From Marinibaculum sp040216765 (GTDB taxonomy: Bacteria > Pseudomonadota > Alphaproteobacteria > Ferrovibrionales > Ferrovibrionaceae), in NCBI GenBank assembly GCA_040216765.1, contig JAVJON010000015.1:62001-126000 (forward strand): DNA of 64,000 nucleotides, read 5' to 3'. The position numbers and the translations under genes are program-made. Below the pieces are notes generated by a model. That model was not told the DNA's origin and did not search any database. It worked only from the letters and a program-made list of their open reading frames with translations. Shown here piece by piece: positions 34,105 to 42,361 of the stretch (within the stretch, counting starts at the first letter, position 1; each line of letters begins with the position of its first letter).

Positions 34105-34563
34105 ATGGGAGCGAAATCGGCTAAGGGCAATGCTGTGCCGAAGATCCGCGTCGCCGCGGTCGGCGACGACAAGCGCGATGTCCGCGCTCTTCTTGCCCAG
34201 CTCGAGCCGTCCGCAAAGATCGTCAAGGAAAAGAAGCTGGGCGACGGCGACCTGATCGTCATGAGCCTTGCCAGCTATACGGCGCTCAGCGACGCGGCCA
34301 AGACCCCGCCGGCCGCGCCCGCGAAACCGGCGCGGTCGCGGGCCGCCGCTGCCAGGCCGGCCGCCGCCGACGGCCCGCGCCAGGCCTCTGTCAGGGTCTG
34401 GCGGGAACATCGCGGCATTACCCAGGACGAGCTCGCCCGCCGGGTCGGCCTCAGCAAGTCCTTCCTCTCGGAGATCGAGAACGGCAAGAAGACCGGGTCG
34501 ATCAAGACCCTGCGTGCGATTGCCGAGGCCCTGGGGATCGACCTGACCCGCCTCGCCGTCTGA
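34105..34563 (+). CDS. XRE-family transcriptional regulator with N-terminal extension
   Basis: 152 residues. The C-terminal ~60 residues are a Cro/CI-type helix-turn-helix: VRVWREHRGITQDELARRVG, then the recognition helix in LSKSFLSEIENGKK and TLRAIAEALGIDLTRLAV. The first ~70 residues (VAAVGDDKRDVRALLAQLEP ... DLIVMSLASYTALSDA) form a separate small alpha/beta unit. An Ala/Pro/Arg linker joins the two. The N-terminal part resembles the small antitoxin-like domains that precede HTH modules, but no toxin gene lies beside it. Target unknown. Confidence 0.85.
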   Translation: MGAKSAKGNAVPKIRVAAVGDDKRDVRALLAQLEPSAKIVKEKKLGDGDLIVMSLASYTALSDAAKTPPAAPAKPARSRAAAARPAAADGPRQASVRVWREHRGITQDELARRVGLSKSFLSEIENGKKTGSIKTLRAIAEALGIDLTRLAV

Positions 34564-34588
34564 CCCGTTCCGCCCATGCGGGCGGGTC
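34562..34588. terminator. Hairpin between convergent XRE and exonuclease III genes
   Basis: GACCCG..CCGC pairs with GCGG.CGGGTC around a CCAT loop, with a small bulge. It lies in the 31-bp space between the two convergent stops and could end both transcripts. No T-run, so the call is tentative. Confidence 0.35.
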
Positions 34589-34594
34589 GGCGGG

Positions 34595-35392
34595 CTACAG
34601 ATCCAGTTCCGCGACGACGGGGGCATGGTCGGACGGCGCGGCGAGGCCCCGCATGTGGCGCAGCACCTGGGCATTGCGGATCGCGCCCTTCAGGGCCGGG
34701 GTCACCCAGATATGGTCGAGCCGGCGGCCCTTGTCCGCGGCATCCCAGTCGGGCGAGCGATAGCTCCACCAGGAGAAGAGCTTCTCCTCCGGCGGGATCA
34801 CGGTGCGCACCGCATCGACCCAGTCATGGCTGCGGTACATCCGGTCCATCGCCGCGACCTCCACCGGTGTGTGGGAGACCACCTTCAGCAGCTGCTTGTG
34901 GGACCAGACATCGGTCTCCAGCGGCGCGATGTTGAGGTCGCCCACCAGCACGAGCCGGTTGGTCTTCTTCCCCCGGCGGCGGCCGAACCAGTCGGTGATC
35001 TCGTCGACGAAGCGCAGCTTGTGGGCGAATTTCGGGTTCACCTCGGGATCGGGCAGGTCGCCACCGGCCGGGATGTAGAAGTTGTGCACTTCCAGCCCGT
35101 CCTCGAACGTCGCCGAAATGTGCCGGCAATCCTCCTGCTCGCACCAGAGCCGCGAGGAATCCGCCAGGAACGGGCGGCGCGCCGCGATCGCCACGCCGTT
35201 GTACATCTTCTGGCCGTGAATCGAGACGTGGGGATAGCCGGCGTCGTGCAGGACCTGAAGCGGGAAAATCGGGTTGGCCACCTTGGTTTCCTGCAGGCAG
35301 ATCACGTCCGGCGCCTGTTCGGCGATCAGCCGCTGCAGGCCATCGGCGCGCAGGCGGACGGAGTTGACGTTCCAGGTGGCGATTTTGAACAT
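34595..35392 (-). CDS. xthA: Exodeoxyribonuclease III
   Basis: 265 residues, the standard length. Mg-dependent AP endonuclease / 3'-5' exonuclease of base-excision repair. MFKIATWNVNSVRLR opens the endonuclease/exonuclease/phosphatase fold, and VICLQETKV carries the catalytic Glu. KMYNGVAI, VLVGDLNIAP (Asp/Asn) and LAAPSDHAPVVAEL (Asp/His) complete the active site. RRLDHIWVTPAL is the usual C-terminal motif. The ATG was chosen because the open frame upstream has no similarity to the family. Stands alone between XRE and threonine aldolase. Confidence 0.95.
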   Translation of the reverse strand: MFKIATWNVNSVRLRADGLQRLIAEQAPDVICLQETKVANPIFPLQVLHDAGYPHVSIHGQKMYNGVAIAARRPFLADSSRLWCEQEDCRHISATFEDGLEVHNFYIPAGGDLPDPEVNPKFAHKLRFVDEITDWFGRRRGKKTNRLVLVGDLNIAPLETDVWSHKQLLKVVSHTPVEVAAMDRMYRSHDWVDAVRTVIPPEEKLFSWWSYRSPDWDAADKGRRLDHIWVTPALKGAIRNAQVLRHMRGLAAPSDHAPVVAELDL

Positions 35393-35832
35393 GGGATGTC
35401 GCTTGTCGCTGATGTGGAGGAAAGGGGTTCCGCTCCCGGGGGCCGGGAGGTCGGGCAGGATGCGGCGGCGGCCGCCGCAGGGCAACCCGGCCCGGCGATC
35501 CGCCGGTCCCCGGCCGGAAAACCGGCGGCTGCGCGACCGGAGAACGGGACATTGGACAGGGCGGATGCCCGCAGACACAAGAAGACGCCCGGCGAGGGGG
35601 ACACCGGGCGTCTCCGCGTCTTAGCGACGCTGGCGCCGGGAGGGGAAGCCCGGCGCTATGCAGTCGGTCACCGCATCAGGGGGGTACGGCTGGAAACGAC
35701 CGACCGACATGAGTCACATATGGTGCCGATCCGCGCCCATTCCAGCGGTCCGCGCGCAGCGGGGCCGCTCACAATGTCGGGATGGCGATCGCGCGGCCTG
35801 CAGCGCCGGGCAGCAGGACATCCAGTGGGGAA
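35393..35832. other. 440-bp intergenic region with strong hairpin
   Basis: No convincing gene on either strand. A perfect 10-bp stem, AGACGCCCGG (35583-35592) / CCGGGCGTCT (35604-35613) with an 11-base loop, stands in the middle. Read on the minus strand it is followed by TCTTGTG, a weak T-rich tail. It may be a terminator or a small structured RNA. Divergent promoters of xthA and the aldolase gene must lie on its two sides. Confidence 0.5.
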
Positions 35833-36879
35833 ATGACCGTGATCAACCTGTTCAGTGACACCCAGACCCGGCCCAGCCAGGGCATGCGCGACGCCATGGC
35901 CCGGGCGGAAGTCGGCGACGAACAGCGCGGGCTCGATCCCGCGGTGACCGCCCTGTGCAGCCGTGTCGCGGCCCTACTGGGGAAGGAGGCGGCCGTTTTC
36001 CTGCCTTCCGGCGCGATGTGCAACATCGTTGCCACCCTGGTGCATTGCCGCCCGGGCGACGAGATCGTTGCCGAGGCGGGCGCCCATATCGTCAATTTCG
36101 AGGCCGGCGGCGCCGCGGCCCTCGCCGGTGCGGCGATGCGCACCGTACAGGGCGTGCAGGGGGTCTTCACCGCGGCCGACCTGGCCGCCGCTTTGCGGCC
36201 GGACAACCGCTACATGCCGCGCAGCCGGATGGTCGTGATCGAGCAGACGGCCAACATGGCGGGTGGGACGATCTGGCCGCTTTCGACCATCGAGGAGGTG
36301 GCGGCCCTTGCGCGCCGGAACGGCCTGGCCACCCACATGGACGGCGCCCGCCTGCTGAACGCCGTGGTTGAGACCGGGGTCCCGGCGGCGGACCATGCCG
36401 CCCTGTTCGACAGCTGCTGGATCGACCTCAGCAAGGGGCTGGGCTGCCCGGTCGGGGCCGTGCTGGCCGGGGACCCCGATTTCATCGCCCGTGCCTGGAC
36501 CTGGAAGCAGCGCCTGGGCGGTGCCATGCGGCAGGCGGGAATCCTGGCGGCTGCCGGCCTCTACGCGCTGGACAACAACGTGGACCGGCTTGCGGACGAC
36601 CATGCCAATGCCCGGCGGCTGGCCGCCCTTCTGGCCGCGATCCCGGGAATCCGGCAGGATGATGCGCCGGTGGCGACGAACATGGTGTTCTTCGACATCG
36701 CCGGGCTGGGTGTCGATGCCGCCGGGTTCGCGACGCGCCTTGCGGCCCGGGGTGTGGAGGTTGTTGCCGTCGGCCCGACCCGCGTGCGCGCCGTGACCCA
36801 CCTGGACGTCGACGCGGAACAGATCGGGCAGGCCGCGGAGATCATCGCCGCCCTGGCGGCGGAACTGAGGCCAGCCTGA
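35833..36879 (+). CDS. Low-specificity L-threonine aldolase
   Basis: 348 residues, PLP enzyme that splits threonine or allo-threonine to glycine and acetaldehyde. INLFSDTQTRPSQGMRDAMARA and EVGDEQRGLDPAVTAL are the diagnostic N-terminal motifs (in most family members SDT.T.P and G.D.Y..D; here the Tyr position reads Glu). THMDGARLLNAV precedes the PLP lysine in DSCWIDLSKGLGCPVG (Lys201). QRLGGAMRQAGILAAAGLYAL is the conserved C-terminal helix. The ATG is in a weak ribosome context (GTGGGGAA). Confidence 0.93.
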   Translation: MTVINLFSDTQTRPSQGMRDAMARAEVGDEQRGLDPAVTALCSRVAALLGKEAAVFLPSGAMCNIVATLVHCRPGDEIVAEAGAHIVNFEAGGAAALAGAAMRTVQGVQGVFTAADLAAALRPDNRYMPRSRMVVIEQTANMAGGTIWPLSTIEEVAALARRNGLATHMDGARLLNAVVETGVPAADHAALFDSCWIDLSKGLGCPVGAVLAGDPDFIARAWTWKQRLGGAMRQAGILAAAGLYALDNNVDRLADDHANARRLAALLAAIPGIRQDDAPVATNMVFFDIAGLGVDAAGFATRLAARGVEVVAVGPTRVRAVTHLDVDAEQIGQAAEIIAALAAELRPA

Positions 36880-36925
36880 CCGGCCGCATGCCGGCAGGTC
36901 GCGGCATTGGGGGGCCTGGGCAGGG

Positions 36926-37867
36926 ATGGACTTGGATCTCTCTCGCATCGACGTGATGGTCGTCAATCCGTCGCGGGCCCTGCAGCAGATCCTGAAACAG
37001 GTCCTGTGGGATGTCGGCCTGCGTCACCTGCGGGCGCTGCGGTCGGGTGCCGCGGCGTGGCGCGCGATGAACGACCTTCCCGCCGATCTGCTGTTTGTCG
37101 ATGGCGAACTCGCCGACGGCCCCGGCACGGCCTTCGTCCGTCGCCTGCGCCGCTCCCCGGCCAGCCCGGTCCCCTTCGTGTCGGTCATCGCGACGATCGG
37201 CGATCCCACCCTGCAGAAGATCATGGCGGCACGCGACGCCGGTGCCGACGAGGTCGTGACCCGGCCGGTCACGGTGAAGGGTGTCATGCAGAAGGTGGCG
37301 GCGGCCATCGAGCGGCCGCGGCCCTACGTCCTGGCGCCGGGCTTCATCGGGCCGGACCGGCGTCACGCCAAGACGGCCAATGCCCTGGCCACGAACCGCC
37401 GCAACCCGCTGCGGCGCGATTCCTTCGAGGTGTCGGCAATGCCCCTGCTGCAGATGAAGCAGCGCGGCGAGCGGCAGGAGGCGGAGAAGTTCATCACCGA
37501 GGCCAGGCATGTGCTGCACAGCTTTCGGATGACCTGGATCGACGGCGACCTGGACAAGCTGTCCCGGCTGCTGGCGGAGGTTTCCGCCAGCGGCGAATTC
37601 GAGGCCCTGCGCCCGGTGCTGCAGGAGCGCCTGCAATCCGCGGCGCGGACCATGGAGGAGCATGGCTATGACCGGGCCGCGGAGATCGCGGGCCAGCTGC
37701 TCGACCTGCTGGGTCGCAGCGGCACCTCGGGCCGGACCGCGCAACTCCTGAAGGTGAATGTGGATTCGCTGCGGGCGGTGATCCATGCCCGGCCAGAAGC
37801 CGCCGACCAGCTCGCCCAGCAGATCGTCGAGGGATTGCAGCAGCTGGCCGGACCGCCCGGCCGGTAG
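36926..37867 (+). CDS. Atypical response-regulator-like protein
   Basis: 313 residues. Residues 5-130 form a receiver-like domain: DVMVVNPSRALQQILKQVL, LLFVDGELADGPG (probable phospho-acceptor position) and GADEVVTRPVT. The acidic pair that normally binds Mg at the end of strand 1 is replaced by Asn-Pro, and the invariant Lys is Arg. Phosphorylation in the usual manner is therefore doubtful. The C-terminal ~140 residues are helical (GERQEAEKFITEARHVLHSF ... DRAAEIAGQLLDLLG), perhaps a dimer or four-helix module. Isolated gene, ATG start. Could be a phosphorylation-independent adaptor. Confidence 0.75.
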   Translation: MDLDLSRIDVMVVNPSRALQQILKQVLWDVGLRHLRALRSGAAAWRAMNDLPADLLFVDGELADGPGTAFVRRLRRSPASPVPFVSVIATIGDPTLQKIMAARDAGADEVVTRPVTVKGVMQKVAAAIERPRPYVLAPGFIGPDRRHAKTANALATNRRNPLRRDSFEVSAMPLLQMKQRGERQEAEKFITEARHVLHSFRMTWIDGDLDKLSRLLAEVSASGEFEALRPVLQERLQSAARTMEEHGYDRAAEIAGQLLDLLGRSGTSGRTAQLLKVNVDSLRAVIHARPEAADQLAQQIVEGLQQLAGPPGR

Positions 37868-38068
37868 CCGGCCCGCGCCCCGCCATTCCGGCGGGCCATG
37901 CATTGCCCTTCCGGACAGGGATACCCAGTCCGGTCGATCGCGCTATCATGGCGGCAGGCATAACTGGCATTGGCGGCGATCATGGCCCCTATCCGCGATC
38001 CTTCAGGAATGAACCGCGAACAGGCCGGGCCGGCGCACCGTTCCGCCCCACGGCAAGGCGCTTGACCG

Positions 38069-39409
38069 ATGGACCGGTCCGCCGGCGCTGCCGGCGAACG
38101 CGACGAGGCGGTGGCCCGGCCGCAGGAGCCTGCGCCCGCGCCCGCCACCGATAGCAGGCCCCTTGCGGGCGCTCTCCCCGGCGGGCCGCTGGTGCCGGGC
38201 GACTTCGTGCCGCCGTTCGTCGCCCCGGCGCCGCACAATCCGCAGTTCCACCTTCACGCCGTGGCCGGGATGCGGCTGCTTCTGCTGTTCCTCGGCAATG
38301 CCGGTGGGCCGGAGGTGCGCGGCATTCTTGCGGCGGTGAAGGGACAGTCCGGCATCCTGGCACAACGCGAGATCCGCCTGATGGTGATCGGGCCCAGGGG
38401 GGTCGAGAGCCGGGGTGCGGAAGGCGGCGATACCGCGTTCCGGCCAGCCGACTGCACCTGGATCTGGGACGAGGACGGCAGCATTGCCGCCAGCTTCGGG
38501 CTGCAGCGGGACGATCTCGAGACCGGCGGCATCCGGCCGACGGCCTTCCTCCTGAAGGAGAACCTGCAGCTTCTCGCGCGGTTCGACGCGACGGAGCCGA
38601 CCGGCTTCGCCGGTGCGCTCGGTGCGCTGGCCGCGCAGCTGCCGGCACCGGAGGCCTATCGCAGGGCCGAGTTCCAGGCCCCCGTCCTGCTTGTCCCCGG
38701 CGCGCTCCCGCCCGGGCTGTGCCGCGACCTGATCGCGTACTACGAGCGCAGGGGGGGCACGCCCAGCGGCTTCATGCGGGACCATGGCGGGCGGACCGTC
38801 GGCCTGCACGACCCGGGCATGAAGCGCCGGAACGATTGCATGATCGAGGATGCGCAACTGCTCGGCGCGATCCGCCGCATGCTGCTGCGGCGGGTGGCGC
38901 CCGAGATCCGCAAGGCCTTCGGCTTCCACGCCACCCGGGTGGAGCGCTACATCGTCGCGCGCTACGACGCGGCCGAGGGCGGCTTCTTCCGGGCGCATCG
39001 GGACAATACGTCGCGCGGGACCGCGCATCGCCGGTTCGCCATGACCGTCAACCTGAACAGCGAGGGCTTCGAGGGCGGCGAACTCTGGTTCCCGGAATAT
39101 GGCCGCAGCCTGCACAAGCCGCCGACCGGTGCCGCCCTGGTCTTCTCCTGTTCGATGCTGCACGAGGCCCGGCCGGTGACCGCGGGCCTGCGCTATGCCT
39201 TCCTGCCGTTCTTCTATGACGATGCGGCCGCGGAAATACGCCTGCAGAACCTGCAGTTCGTGGCGCCGCCCGCCGAACCGGGCCCTGCCGTCGTGGAACC
39301 TGCCGTGCCGGAGCCCGCCTCGCTGGCGCAGGTCGCCCGCAGGCCGGCCGGCGCCGATCCGGCGGACCCTGCACGGGACGCATCCGCGCCGCCGGGCCGT
39401 CGCGGATAG
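38069..39409 (+). CDS. Peroxiredoxin-like domain fused to 2OG-Fe(II) oxygenase domain
   Basis: 446 residues. After a disordered Ala/Pro start, residues ~40-190 look like an AhpC/TSA-type thioredoxin fold (LVPGDFVPPFVAP, then LLLLFLGNAGGPE where a peroxiredoxin would have its Cys). That Cys is missing, so it should not be a peroxidase. Residues ~205-390 are a prolyl-4-hydroxylase-like 2-oxoglutarate/Fe(II) domain: VERYIVARYDAAEGGFFRAHRDN supplies the first His and Asp. FEGGELWFPEYGR and FSCSMLHEARPVTAGLRYAF give the second His and the Arg that binds 2-oxoglutarate. Substrate unknown. Stand-alone gene. Confidence 0.82.
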   Translation: MDRSAGAAGERDEAVARPQEPAPAPATDSRPLAGALPGGPLVPGDFVPPFVAPAPHNPQFHLHAVAGMRLLLLFLGNAGGPEVRGILAAVKGQSGILAQREIRLMVIGPRGVESRGAEGGDTAFRPADCTWIWDEDGSIAASFGLQRDDLETGGIRPTAFLLKENLQLLARFDATEPTGFAGALGALAAQLPAPEAYRRAEFQAPVLLVPGALPPGLCRDLIAYYERRGGTPSGFMRDHGGRTVGLHDPGMKRRNDCMIEDAQLLGAIRRMLLRRVAPEIRKAFGFHATRVERYIVARYDAAEGGFFRAHRDNTSRGTAHRRFAMTVNLNSEGFEGGELWFPEYGRSLHKPPTGAALVFSCSMLHEARPVTAGLRYAFLPFFYDDAAAEIRLQNLQFVAPPAEPGPAVVEPAVPEPASLAQVARRPAGADPADPARDASAPPGRRG

Positions 39410-39433
39410 CCGGCCGCGGGCGGCTGCGGCGGG

Positions 39434-40780
39434 TCAGACGTTCAGAAGCAGATGCTCGCGCTCCCAGGCGCTGATCACCTGCTGGTAGGCGTCGTGCTCG
39501 GCCTGGCGGATCGCCAGCAGGTTCTCGACGAACGCCTCGCCCAGCAATTCGCGCATCGCTTCCGAGCCTTCCATCAGGCGGATCGCCTCCGGCAGGTAGC
39601 GCGGCAGGTTGTAGTCCTTGGCATAGGCATTGCCCTCGTGCGGCCGGGTCGGCTTGCGCTCCTGGATCATGCCCAGATAGCCGCAGGCCAGCGAGGCGGC
39701 GATCGCCAGGTAGGGATTGGCGTCGGCGCCGGGCACGCGGTTCTCGATGCGCCGCGAAACCCCATTGGAATAGGGCACGCGCAGGCCGGTCGTGCGGTTC
39801 TCGTGGCCCCACAGGGTGTTGATCGGCGCCGCCCAGTAGCGGGTCAGGCGGCGGTAGGAGTTCACGTTCGGCGCCAGCAGCGGCATCGTTGCCGGCAGGT
39901 AGCGCTGCAGCCCGGCGATGTGGCTCAGGAACAGCGGGCTGTCCTGTCCGTCGCTGTCGGCGAACAGGTTGGCGCCGGTCTCCGCATCGACCACGCTCTG
40001 GTGGATATGCATGGCGCTGCCGGGCTCCCGCTCGATCGGCTTTGCCATGAAGGTGGCGTAGACACCGTGCCGCAGCGCCGTCTCCCGGACGGTGCGCTTG
40101 AACAGGAAGGCCTGATCGGCCATGTCCAGCGCATCGCCATGGTTGAAGTTGATCTCGACCTGGGCGGCGCCGGCCTCGTGGATCAGGGTGTCCACGTCCA
40201 GGCCCTGCGCCTCGCAATAGTCGTACATGTCCTCGAAGATCGCGTCATATTCGTTGACCGCGTCCACGCCATAGCTCTGGCGGCCGGTCTCGGCGCGTCC
40301 CGATCGCCCGGGCGGCGGCTGCAGCGGATAGTCCGGGTCGATGTTCTTGGCGACGAGGAAGAACTCCAGCTCCGGCGCCACCACCGGTCGCCAGCCGCGG
40401 GCCTCGTAGAGCGCCAGGATGCGCCGCAGGACCTGCCGCGGCGCCATTTCGACCGGGTTGCCGTCCCGTCGCTGGCAGTCGCAGATCACCTGTGCGGTGG
40501 GGTCGCTGTACCAGGGCACCAGGCGCAGGCTGGCCGGGTCCGGGATCAGGAGCATGTCCGGCTCCGTCGCGTCGAACGCCTTCGATTCGACCCAGTCGCC
40601 GGTCACCGTCTGCTGGAAAACGCTTTCCGGCAGGCGCAGGCTTTCGTCGGAAATGGCGCGGATCAGCTTGTGGGCGGGCAGGATCTTGCCGCGCGCAATC
40701 CCGGCCAGGTCGGGCACCAGGCACTCGACCTCGGAGACCGAGCGCTCGCGCAGCCATTCATCCACTACGATATCGCCCAA
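39434..40780 (-). CDS. Glutamine-synthetase-family ligase (gamma-glutamylpolyamine synthetase type)
   Basis: 448 residues. VECLVPDLAGIARGKILPA and the ATP-grasp segments APELEFFLVAK, QVEINFNHGDALDMADQAF, HIHQSVVD and VPGADANPYLAIAASLACG follow the PuuA/GlnA-like order. GS proper is longer in its N-terminus and lacks the IDPDYPLQPPPG style insert. With the amidase next to it, the likely pathway is gamma-glutamylation of putrescine or another amine. No puuB or puuC is nearby, so the assignment stays at family level. Its start overlaps the end of the amidase gene by 16 bases. Confidence 0.86.
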   Translation of the reverse strand: MGDIVVDEWLRERSVSEVECLVPDLAGIARGKILPAHKLIRAISDESLRLPESVFQQTVTGDWVESKAFDATEPDMLLIPDPASLRLVPWYSDPTAQVICDCQRRDGNPVEMAPRQVLRRILALYEARGWRPVVAPELEFFLVAKNIDPDYPLQPPPGRSGRAETGRQSYGVDAVNEYDAIFEDMYDYCEAQGLDVDTLIHEAGAAQVEINFNHGDALDMADQAFLFKRTVRETALRHGVYATFMAKPIEREPGSAMHIHQSVVDAETGANLFADSDGQDSPLFLSHIAGLQRYLPATMPLLAPNVNSYRRLTRYWAAPINTLWGHENRTTGLRVPYSNGVSRRIENRVPGADANPYLAIAASLACGYLGMIQERKPTRPHEGNAYAKDYNLPRYLPEAIRLMEGSEAMRELLGEAFVENLLAIRQAEHDAYQQVISAWEREHLLLNV

Positions 40781-41595
40781 ACGCGCTCCTCCTCGCTGCG
40801 GCCCGTCGGGCCTCCGCCGTCACGGGGCAGCCCCAGCCGTTCGGCCCGCCGCCGCTGGCAGGCTTCGCCGAACAGCCCGAACACCGCCCGGGACAGGGGA
40901 TTCGTCGCCGCCTGCCATTCCGGATGCCATTGTACGCCGAGCGCGAATCCGGGGCTGTCGCTGACGCGAAACGCCTCGACCGTGCCGTCCGGCGCAAGGG
41001 CCTCGACCGTCAGCCCCGGGGCAAGGCGGTCGACACCCTGTCCGTGCAGGGAATTCACCGCCGCTTCCGGTGCGCCATAGCGGGCGCCGATCAGGCTGTC
41101 GGCGGCGAAATGCACGACATGGCGGAAACCATAGCGGGTTGCGCGCGGCCTGTCCGTCGCGGCCTCGTGGTCGATGCGGCCGGGGACCTCCGCCAGGTGC
41201 TGGTGCAGGCTGCCGCCCAGGGCCACGTTGAGTTCCTGGAAGCCGCGGCAGATCGCCAGCAGGGGCAGGCCCTGGGCCAGGCAGGCATGCACCAGCGGCA
41301 GGGTGGTGGAATCGCGGGCCGGGTCGGCCTGGGTGCCGGCGCGCGCCGGCGGGCCGCCATACCGGTCGGGAGCGACATTCGACAGGCTGCCGGTCAGCAT
41401 AACGCCATCGACCGCGGGAAGCAGGCTCCGGAAGCCGTCGGCACCGACCGCCGGCAGGATCACCGGGTCCGCGCCCAGCGGGTCCTGGATGGCGTCGATA
41501 TACTGTTCGTAGACGGCATGGCCGGTCGTGGCATCGACCTTGCGGACGCAGGCGGTGACCAGTACCAACGGCCGCGACGGCTGCCCGCCGGTCAT
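40765..41595 (-). CDS. Class I glutamine-amidotransferase-like gamma-glutamyl hydrolase (PuuD type)
   Basis: 276 residues. LVLVTACVRKVDATTGHAV starts the peptidase C26 fold. LPLLAICRGFQELNVALGGSL carries the nucleophile Cys, and ALGVQWHPEWQA carries His-x-Glu. DGVMLTGSLSNVAPDRYG is the usual oxyanion region. PuuD hydrolyses gamma-glutamyl-GABA in putrescine breakdown, and the ligase gene downstream fits that pathway. The C-terminus continues into the start of the ligase gene. Start overlaps the stop of lolA (ATGA), so all three are probably cotranscribed although LolA has an unrelated role. Confidence 0.88.
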   Translation of the reverse strand: MTGGQPSRPLVLVTACVRKVDATTGHAVYEQYIDAIQDPLGADPVILPAVGADGFRSLLPAVDGVMLTGSLSNVAPDRYGGPPARAGTQADPARDSTTLPLVHACLAQGLPLLAICRGFQELNVALGGSLHQHLAEVPGRIDHEAATDRPRATRYGFRHVVHFAADSLIGARYGAPEAAVNSLHGQGVDRLAPGLTVEALAPDGTVEAFRVSDSPGFALGVQWHPEWQAATNPLSRAVFGLFGEACQRRRAERLGLPRDGGGPTGRSEEERVWAIS

Positions 41596-42314
41596 CGCCC
41601 CGGCCTGCCGCTGGCCGGTGCGGGGTCGGTATAGACGAAAAGCCGCTGCGGCAGCTCCAGGTTGGTCTGCGTGTCCTGCAGGGTGATCGTGGTCTCCTTC
41701 CCGGCCGGATCGCGCACCACCCATTGCCGGAGCGCGATGGGGGAATCGCGGAAGACCAGGGTGACCTCGCCTTCCTCCGGGGATTCCGGGTCGGCGACGG
41801 TGACCCGGATCACGCCGGCGTCATGGCTGACGCCGCGCAGGTCGGTGTCGCGCTGCAGGTCGACCTCTTCCGCCGTCAGGATCGACAGGGGCGACCGGAT
41901 CAGCGGCATCCGGTCGGCCTGTTCCAGTTCCTGGTCCACGAACACGACGAAAAGCCCGTCGGCGACGATCAGCAGGGGCACCGGCGGGTCGTACTCGAAG
42001 CGCACCCGGCCCGGCCGGCGCAGCCAGACGGTGCCGGTCGCCGTCTGGCCCATATCGTTGACCTGCACGAAGCGGGCTTTCAGTGTCTGGGTTTCCGCAA
42101 ACCAGGCTTCCACCCGCCCCAGGGCGGCGATGCTGGCCGCATCCGCTTCCGGGATCTTTGCCGCGATGCGGTCCGGCGCGGCGGTCAGCACCGCCATCGC
42201 CAGGACCAGGGCGAGCCCGATGGCGCCGGCCAGGCGCAGCAGGCCGCGGCGCGGCGCGCGCCCTGCCCGGAGCGCCCCGGTCGCATCGCCGGGGCCGTCG
42301 AATGTCGCTGTCAT
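41592..42314 (-). CDS. lolA: Outer-membrane lipoprotein carrier protein LolA
   Basis: 240 residues, periplasmic chaperone that ferries lipoproteins to the outer membrane. An Arg-rich start is followed by a signal-like helix (LLRLAGAIGLALVLAMAVL). RVEAWFAETQTLKARFVQV and GTVWLRRPGRVRFEYDPP are the family's defining strands, and LLIVADGLFVVFVDQELEQ continues the barrel. VVRDPAGKETTITLQDTQTN and LPQRLFVYTDP close it. FtsK lies two genes upstream on the same strand (with corA between them), a neighbourhood common in alphaproteobacteria. Confidence 0.92.
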   Translation of the reverse strand: MTATFDGPGDATGALRAGRAPRRGLLRLAGAIGLALVLAMAVLTAAPDRIAAKIPEADAASIAALGRVEAWFAETQTLKARFVQVNDMGQTATGTVWLRRPGRVRFEYDPPVPLLIVADGLFVVFVDQELEQADRMPLIRSPLSILTAEEVDLQRDTDLRGVSHDAGVIRVTVADPESPEEGEVTLVFRDSPIALRQWVVRDPAGKETTITLQDTQTNLELPQRLFVYTDPAPASGRPGR

Positions 42315-42361
42315 GTTCTCTCCTGTCCCTGCCGGGAGGCCGGATCGGGCCGCTGCCCGGG

